A stretch of 64,000 nucleotides of DNA from JBBEAM01 sp040882845. Its GTDB lineage: Bacteria; Pseudomonadota; Alphaproteobacteria; Kiloniellales; DSM-21159. This document shows positions 59,873-64,000 of the stretch, one piece after another (the stretch's first letter is position 1; every line of letters starts with the position of its first letter). The notes under the pieces were generated by a model. The model saw only the letters and a list, made by a program, of their open reading frames with translations. It was not told the origin of the DNA and made no database searches. Made by a program: the position numbers and the translations under genes. The stretch spans positions 1 to 64,000 of the forward strand of contig JBBEAM010000015.1 of the NCBI GenBank assembly GCA_040882845.1, given 5' to 3'.

Positions 59873-59888
59873 GGGATAAGGGCAGTCG

Positions 59889-60683
59889 CTACCCTTTCAA
59901 GCGTTCCTCGAAAAACGCCGTGGTCCGCTCCCAGGCGAGCTTGGCGTCGGCTTCGTCGTAACGCCCGCCGCTGGGGTTGGCGAAGGCGTGATCGGCCTCG
60001 TACCAGTGCACCGTGTAGCTCTTGCCGGCCTGGTCCATGGCCGCGGTGAAGCCGTCGACCATCTCCTGGTTGATCCAGCCGTCCTGGGTGGCGAAGTGGC
60101 CGAGCACCGGGCTTTCCAGGCTGGCAAGCTCCGCTGCCGACTTGGCGACCCGGCCGTAGTAGACCACGGTCGCATCGACCGGCGTCGCCAGCGAGGCATT
60201 GAGCGACCAGCCGCCTCCGAAGCACCAGCCGACCGTGCCGATCTTACCGGTGGACTTCTCGTCGGCCTTCAGCCACTCGGCCCAGGCGACCAGGGTCTCG
60301 GCGGCGACCCCCGCTTCGACCGCGCCCATCAGGGCCTTGGCCTGGTCCGGGGTCGAGGCGACCTCACCGCCGTAGAGATCGGCCGCCAGGGCGATGTAGC
60401 CCTGCTTGGCGAAGTCGGCGGCGACCGCCTTGATCTGGTCGTTGAGGCCCCACCATTCGTGGATCAGCAGCACCGTCGGCGCCGGCGTCGTCTCCGGCAT
60501 CGCCAGGGCGGCGCTGACGGATCCGCCGCCCGGCAGGGTCAGGCTGACGTCCTCCAATCCCATCGCCGCGGCGGCGGCGAGGCGCGGATCGGCCAGCACC
60601 GCGGCCAGCGGCAGGCTGGCGAGCCCGGTGAGCACGGCCCGGCGGGCCGGAGAACGGGGCGAAGAGGGGGTATCCAGTGGCAT
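59889..60683 (-). CDS. Exported dienelactone hydrolase family protein
   Basis: 264 residues. N-terminal RRAVLTGLASLPLAAVLADPRLAAAAA looks like a Tat-type signal. The alpha/beta hydrolase has the nucleophile Cys in VGWCFGGGWS, Asp in TQDGWIN and His in ADHAFANPSGG, the Cys-Asp-His triad of dienelactone hydrolases; LLIHEWWGLNDQIKAVAADFAKQGY is the family oxyanion-hole region. GGGAGG precedes ATG 60683. The substrate may be a lactone or another ester. Divergent from the phytase-like gene. Confidence 0.9.
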   Translation of the reverse strand: MPLDTPSSPRSPARRAVLTGLASLPLAAVLADPRLAAAAAMGLEDVSLTLPGGGSVSAALAMPETTPAPTVLLIHEWWGLNDQIKAVAADFAKQGYIALAADLYGGEVASTPDQAKALMGAVEAGVAAETLVAWAEWLKADEKSTGKIGTVGWCFGGGWSLNASLATPVDATVVYYGRVAKSAAELASLESPVLGHFATQDGWINQEMVDGFTAAMDQAGKSYTVHWYEADHAFANPSGGRYDEADAKLAWERTTAFFEERLKG

Positions 60684-60770
60684 AACGACCTCCCTTGGGT
60701 CATGGTTGCTTTCCACCATGATGCGGCCCCTGGCCGATCGCCGCCAGTCACAGTCTTGCGAAGCCGCCCG

Positions 60771-61709
60771 ATGCGCCTCCCTATCCTTCTGCTCTGCCTG
60801 CTCGCCCTGCCCGCCGCCGCCGAGCCGATCCCGCTCACCGCGGTCGGCAAGCAGCTCAATGCCGAGGATCTGCAGCAGACCCGGATCGGCAAGCTGGACT
60901 GGCGCGGCACCCTGGAGCTCGGCTCCGCGGACTCCCGCTTCGGCGGCTATTCCGGCCTGCTGATCGGCGCCGACGGCCTCGATCTGACCGCCGTCAGCGA
61001 CCTGGGGCACTGGCTGAGCGGGCGGCTGACCTATGACGGTGCCGGGCGCCTGACCAGCTTTACCGGGGCCGAGATCCGGCCGCTGCTGGGCGAGGACGGC
61101 CAACCCCTGCATGGCAAGGCGGAGGGCGATGCCGAGGCCCTGACCCGCGACGAGCAGGGCCGCCTGCTGGTCAGCTTCGAGCGCGACCATCGCATCCTGG
61201 CTTATGACGACCTGGGCAGCGCCGGCGTCCTGCTGCCCGCGCCGCCGATCCATCCCAAGGACGGCAACGCCGGGCTCGAGGCCCTGGAGACCCTGCCCTC
61301 CGGCGGCGGGCTCCTGGCGCTCACCGAGTCGGGCGAGGCCGAGGGCGGCGGCGCATTCCTGTGGCGCGACGGGAGCTGGCATCCGCTCGGCTACCGCCGC
61401 ACCCGCAACCTTTCAGCGGTCGGTGCCACGGCGACCCCGGACGGCACGGTCTATCTGGTCGAGCGCTCCTGGTCCCTGGTCGGCGGGCTGGAGTTGCGGA
61501 TCGCGCGCTTGCGCGCGGCGGAGATCCAGCCCGGGGCCGAACTTCGGCCCGAGGAGCTGGCGGTGCTGCGGCCGCCGCTGATGGTCGATAACTTCGAAGG
61601 GATCGCAGCGCGTAGAACGCCCCAGGGCGAGACGCTGCTCTACCTGCTCTCCGACGACAATCTCAACCCGGTGCAGCGCAGCCTGCTGAGCGTCTTCGCG
61701 GTCGAGTGA
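60771..61709 (+). CDS. Exported esterase-like/phytase-like beta-propeller protein
   Basis: 312 residues. Signal peptide at 1-17 (RLPILLLCLLALPAAAEP). The body follows the phytase-like domain (PF13449-type): FGGYSGLLIGADGLDLTAVSDLGHWLSGRLTYDGAGRL..., GDAEALTRDEQGRLLVSFERDHRILAYDD, NAGLEALETLPSGGGLLALTESGE, and VDNFEGIAARRTPQGETLLYLLSDDN. Family members are often annotated as esterase-like proteins; activity is not established. Start ATG 60771 gives the signal peptide. Confidence 0.82.
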   Translation: MRLPILLLCLLALPAAAEPIPLTAVGKQLNAEDLQQTRIGKLDWRGTLELGSADSRFGGYSGLLIGADGLDLTAVSDLGHWLSGRLTYDGAGRLTSFTGAEIRPLLGEDGQPLHGKAEGDAEALTRDEQGRLLVSFERDHRILAYDDLGSAGVLLPAPPIHPKDGNAGLEALETLPSGGGLLALTESGEAEGGGAFLWRDGSWHPLGYRRTRNLSAVGATATPDGTVYLVERSWSLVGGLELRIARLRAAEIQPGAELRPEELAVLRPPLMVDNFEGIAARRTPQGETLLYLLSDDNLNPVQRSLLSVFAVE

Positions 61710-61801
61710 AGTGCCGAAACGCCCGTTGCAGCAGCCTGCCGCCCATCGCTAAGCTGCTCATAACGAGGCTCATTCTCCCTTCGGCTGGTGGAGGATTCAG
61801 G

Positions 61802-62010
61802 ATGAAAAGACCGCTTCTCGGCACCCTTGGAGCGGCACCAGGGTGACGGTCAACGAAGGGGAGGTCGAGGTGCAGGACCGCAACGGCAACGCGGCGACCG
61901 CCCCGGCGGGTAGCGTCGCCACGGTTGGCCCGGCCGGCATCTCTACAGCCAGCGCTCCGTCGGCTACGCCCAGCGATCCCGGCATCGGCGCCGGCGGCTG
62001 CGGCGGGTAA
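61802..62010 (+). pseudogene. Remnant of a FecR-like gene
   Basis: ATG 61802 opens MKRPLLGTLGAAPG and then stops at a TGA. In another frame the DNA continues with RVTVNEGEVEVQDRNGNAATAPAGSVATVGPAG and ends at TAA 62010. The V.VNEGEVEV block resembles the FecR domain of extracytoplasmic regulatory proteins. The signal peptide and the domain body are missing and the frame is broken, so this is a decayed, internally deleted gene. Confidence 0.55.
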
Positions 62011-62031
62011 CCCCGGGCTCCCCGCAAAGAA

Positions 62032-62057
62032 AAAGCCCGGCGCGAAGGCCGGGCTTT
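62032..62057 (-). terminator. Rho-independent terminator of rpmB
   Basis: AAAGCCCGGC (62032-62041) pairs with GCCGGGCTTT (62048-62057). On the minus strand the stem is followed by TTTTCTTT. It lies 22 bp beyond the rpmB stop. Confidence 0.85.
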
Positions 62058-62079
62058 CCTGTCTTGCGGTCGAAGCGCC

Positions 62080-62379
62080 TTAGACGGCGGCTTCGGTTTT
62101 CGCGGTCGCCTTCTCGATCCGGCGCTTCAGCGCCAGGGCATCGGGGCCGAGCTTGCGATTCGAGGTCGACAACAGGAAGGCATCGATGCCTCCGTTGTGC
62201 TCGACGGTGCGAATTGCATTGGTCGTCAGGCGCACCCGGATCATGGCGTTCAGGGCATCGCTGAACAGCGCGGTCGCCTGCAGGTTCGGCAGAAAGCGGC
62301 GGCGGGTCTTGTTGTTGGCGTGGCTGACATTGTTGCCGGCCATCACACCCTTGCCGGAGAAATCGCAGCGTCGTGACAT
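62080..62379 (-). CDS. rpmB: 50S ribosomal protein L28
   Basis: 99 residues. MSRRCDFSGKGVMAGNNVSHANNKTRRRFLPNLQ is the bL28 signature, followed by a basic C-terminus. The length matches the alphaproteobacterial form. Transcribed alone, with its own terminator downstream. Confidence 0.97.
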   Translation of the reverse strand: MSRRCDFSGKGVMAGNNVSHANNKTRRRFLPNLQATALFSDALNAMIRVRLTTNAIRTVEHNGGIDAFLLSTSNRKLGPDALALKRRIEKATAKTEAAV

Positions 62380-62546
62380 GGTCTCGTCCTATTCCATCGT
62401 GGGGCGCGGCTTGCTTGGCTTTCCCGGCGCCACCGATACAAAAACCGGGCCGGGCAGCCCGAGGCCGCCCGGCGAAGGCGGATATCTAAGCCAGGCAAGC
62501 GGCGCGGTCAAGCCCCGAGCCGCAGGCGCAGCAGCCGCTTTTCGCC

Positions 62547-63377
62547 TCAGAGAAACCGCACGCCGAGCTCGCTATCGTTGCGCCAGACCACTTCGCAGGC
62601 CCGCAGCGCGCCATCGGGCCCGCGCAGGCGGAAGTGTCCGGGGCAGCTCAGGACATCGACCGGGCGCAGCCGCGCGCCGCTGGCCGAGACGTCGAGCACA
62701 ACGCATTCCACGGCGGCGCCGCTGTTCAGATAGAAAAGCTCGCCCTTCTGCAAGGTGCGCTTGCGCGGGGCGCCGCGGCGATCGGCTACCGCGTCACCCG
62801 AAGACTCCTCGTCTCTCATCGCATCGTCCTCTCCCCCGACCGACCGCCTATTTTGCGCCGCCGGGGCCGCTTTGCCAATGCCGTCCGTGGCGGCGAGGAA
62901 AGTGGCGGCGCGCACGGCGCCGGCCCAGGTCGAGCCGCGCCAGGCGACGAACAGCAGCAGCAGCAGCGCGGAGAGGAAGGCCAGGAACTTGAGATAGCTG
63001 GGAAGATAGGCGGCGGAATCGACCTGCCCGGCCACCAGCGTCGCGACTCCGCCGAAGATCAATCCCGTGGCGATGTCGCCGAGCCGCGGCAGGGCGCCCA
63101 GGGCAAGCGCCGCGAGGCCGAGCGGCAGGGTCACCCAGAAGATCAGCAGCGCGTACCCCCGCATCCTGCCCTCATAGGCCGTCAGCTCGGATTTGTACGC
63201 CTCCTGAAGCTGGTCCTGCTGCTCGGAGCTGGGATCCGACGGGTAGTAGTCGTAGGCGGGATAGGCAGGACGCTCAGCCAAGCTCGAGGCTCCGGTATAG
63301 ACCATGGCGGGGAAGAGCAGTGCGATGCCAAGGACGATCGCGATCCTGAGACCGAGGTTGGTTCTCGACGGCTCCAT
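62547..63377 (-). CDS. Membrane protein with C-terminal PilZ domain
   Basis: 276 residues. Three or four hydrophobic segments (about 9-27, 75-95, 98-115, 130-146), a charged linker, then a PilZ domain at about 200-276: RRGAPRKRTLQKGELFYLNSGAAVECVVLDVSASGARLRP...CEVVWRNDSELGVRF. The R..R and D.S..G motifs needed for cyclic-di-GMP binding are present in the PRKR and DVSASGA segments. Likely a membrane c-di-GMP sensor. GAGG precedes ATG 63377. Confidence 0.82.
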   Translation of the reverse strand: MEPSRTNLGLRIAIVLGIALLFPAMVYTGASSLAERPAYPAYDYYPSDPSSEQQDQLQEAYKSELTAYEGRMRGYALLIFWVTLPLGLAALALGALPRLGDIATGLIFGGVATLVAGQVDSAAYLPSYLKFLAFLSALLLLLFVAWRGSTWAGAVRAATFLAATDGIGKAAPAAQNRRSVGGEDDAMRDEESSGDAVADRRGAPRKRTLQKGELFYLNSGAAVECVVLDVSASGARLRPVDVLSCPGHFRLRGPDGALRACEVVWRNDSELGVRFL

Positions 63378-63478
63378 GGGGGACCTCACGGCAGGGAAAG
63401 CGGAGACGGTTACGCGACTCCGCGATCATATCTCGACTTGACATGAAACCGTGAGGGGAAATCGAGCGGCGGTGCGCG

Positions 63479-64000
63479 CTAACGCCCCTGCTGCGCGGCG
63501 GCGGCCTGGACCGCCGGCTGGCGCCCGAGGGAGCGGCTCAAGATCAGGTAGAGCTTGCCGACGTCGGCGGTCAGGAAGGCGGCGGAGAGGATATGTTCCG
63601 GGTCGCAGGCGGCGGCCTGGGCCATCAGCCGGTCGAACTGGTTGATGTAGCGCATCGCCTGGCCGCGGAACACCTCGTCGGCTTCGAAGCGGCGGCGGAT
63701 CTCCGGTACCAGGAAGGCGTCGCGCGAGCGGATCAGGCGGCGCGCGAAGATCGAGCGGTCGCCCCGGCGGTAGCGGTTCCAGACATCCTCCGGGATGTCC
63801 TGCTCCAGCAGCCGGTTGAGATTGACCGCGGCGGCATTCAGGTCGTCGATCATCGTCGTGGCGCTGCGCAGGAAGTGGTCGCGGCGGCTTTCCAGATCGT
63901 TCTCGCGCAGATAGGCGGCCTGGCGCTCGGCCTCGACGGCGGCGGCGGTCAAGGCGGCGATCTGTGCCTCGAAGCCTTCCCCCGCCGCGGCCACCCGGAC
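63479..64000 (-). CDS. Hypothetical protein, 5' end outside the window
   Basis: Reading continues open to the window edge; 173 residues are visible, ending at a stop at 63479. They are mostly helical, Arg/Ala-rich (FEAQIAALTAAAVEAERQAAYLRENDLESRRDHFLRSATTMIDDLNAAAVNLNRLLEQDIPEDVWNRYRRGDRSIFARRL), without a membrane segment. I do not recognise the family. The true start lies beyond 64000. Confidence 0.6.
   Translation of the reverse strand, partial: VRVAAAGEGFEAQIAALTAAAVEAERQAAYLRENDLESRRDHFLRSATTMIDDLNAAAVNLNRLLEQDIPEDVWNRYRRGDRSIFARRLIRSRDAFLVPEIRRRFEADEVFRGQAMRYINQFDRLMAQAAACDPEHILSAAFLTADVGKLYLILSRSLGRQPAVQAAAAQQGR

Overview
This window looks like a chromosomal segment of a GC-rich alphaproteobacterium, probably a Rhodospirillales/Kiloniellales-type organism. 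The evidence is the gene content and order: lysC-ptsP-rodZ-like-ispG-hisS-prfA-prmC-DUF4167-clpB on one side, and ubiG, DUF1178, a C-N hydrolase, grxC, comF and an NDUFAF5-like methyltransferase on the other. Other alphaproteobacterial markers are the aerobic cobaltochelatase pair cobS-cobT, a PraR-like XRE regulator, a malyl-CoA lyase and an RpoH-type clpB promoter. The placement is inferred from memory of families, not from a search. No tRNA, rRNA, CRISPR array or intact mobile element was recognised.

Layout. 0.4-9 kb: M23 peptidase, TPR/2-oxoglutarate oxygenase, clpB, a DUF547 Tat protein, a MOSC protein and a DUF4167 protein. 9-20.6 kb: a long minus-strand housekeeping run (prmC, prfA, hisS, a sulfotransferase-like gene, ispG, rodZ-like, ptsP, lysC), then ubiG and an XRE regulator. 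20.6-22.6 kb: an odd pair, a LysR-headed regulator with a non-LysR C-terminus followed by an orphan protein; TTTACCC repeats precede both. 22.7-31.4 kb: DUF1178, methyltransferase, nitrilase, Nit amidase, grxC, nitronate monooxygenase, comF, methyltransferase, mutT, argJ and a parvulin. 31.6-37.2 kb: secA, a tiny two-TM protein, an AT-rich orphan secreted protein, and accA. 37.3-42.7 kb: a TPP riboswitch driving a ThiY-like protein, a malyl-CoA lyase carrying a histone-H1-like tail, xerD, a large exported protein and a 46-residue membrane protein. 42.9-52 kb: aroK-aroB-CorC-like, CBS protein, DUF2889, BolA, EamA, J-domain protein, cobS and cobT.

52-59.9 kb is an accessory envelope cluster and the most interesting part. 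A Crp/Fnr-family regulator at 53001 is followed by small exported genes: a glycine-zipper lipoprotein, two OmpA-like proteins, a BON lipoprotein, a tandem-repeat lipoprotein, a protein with six peptidoglycan-binding domains, and a small secreted protein. Non-coding gaps here repeat a 14-bp dyad, nTRAC-N4-GTTAG, with the half-site spacing of FNR boxes. One copy is a near-perfect palindrome in front of the regulator. Another is centred 41.5 bp upstream of a start site consistent with a TACTAT -10. A third precedes a gene-free stretch with three perfect hairpins that could encode a small RNA. I infer a locally encoded Crp/Fnr regulon controlling envelope proteins and perhaps an sRNA.

59.9-64 kb: dienelactone hydrolase, phytase-like esterase, a FecR-like gene remnant, rpmB, a PilZ membrane protein, and a gene cut by the window end. 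Very long open frames antisense to clpB, hisS, ptsP and others are GC-driven shadows and were left out.
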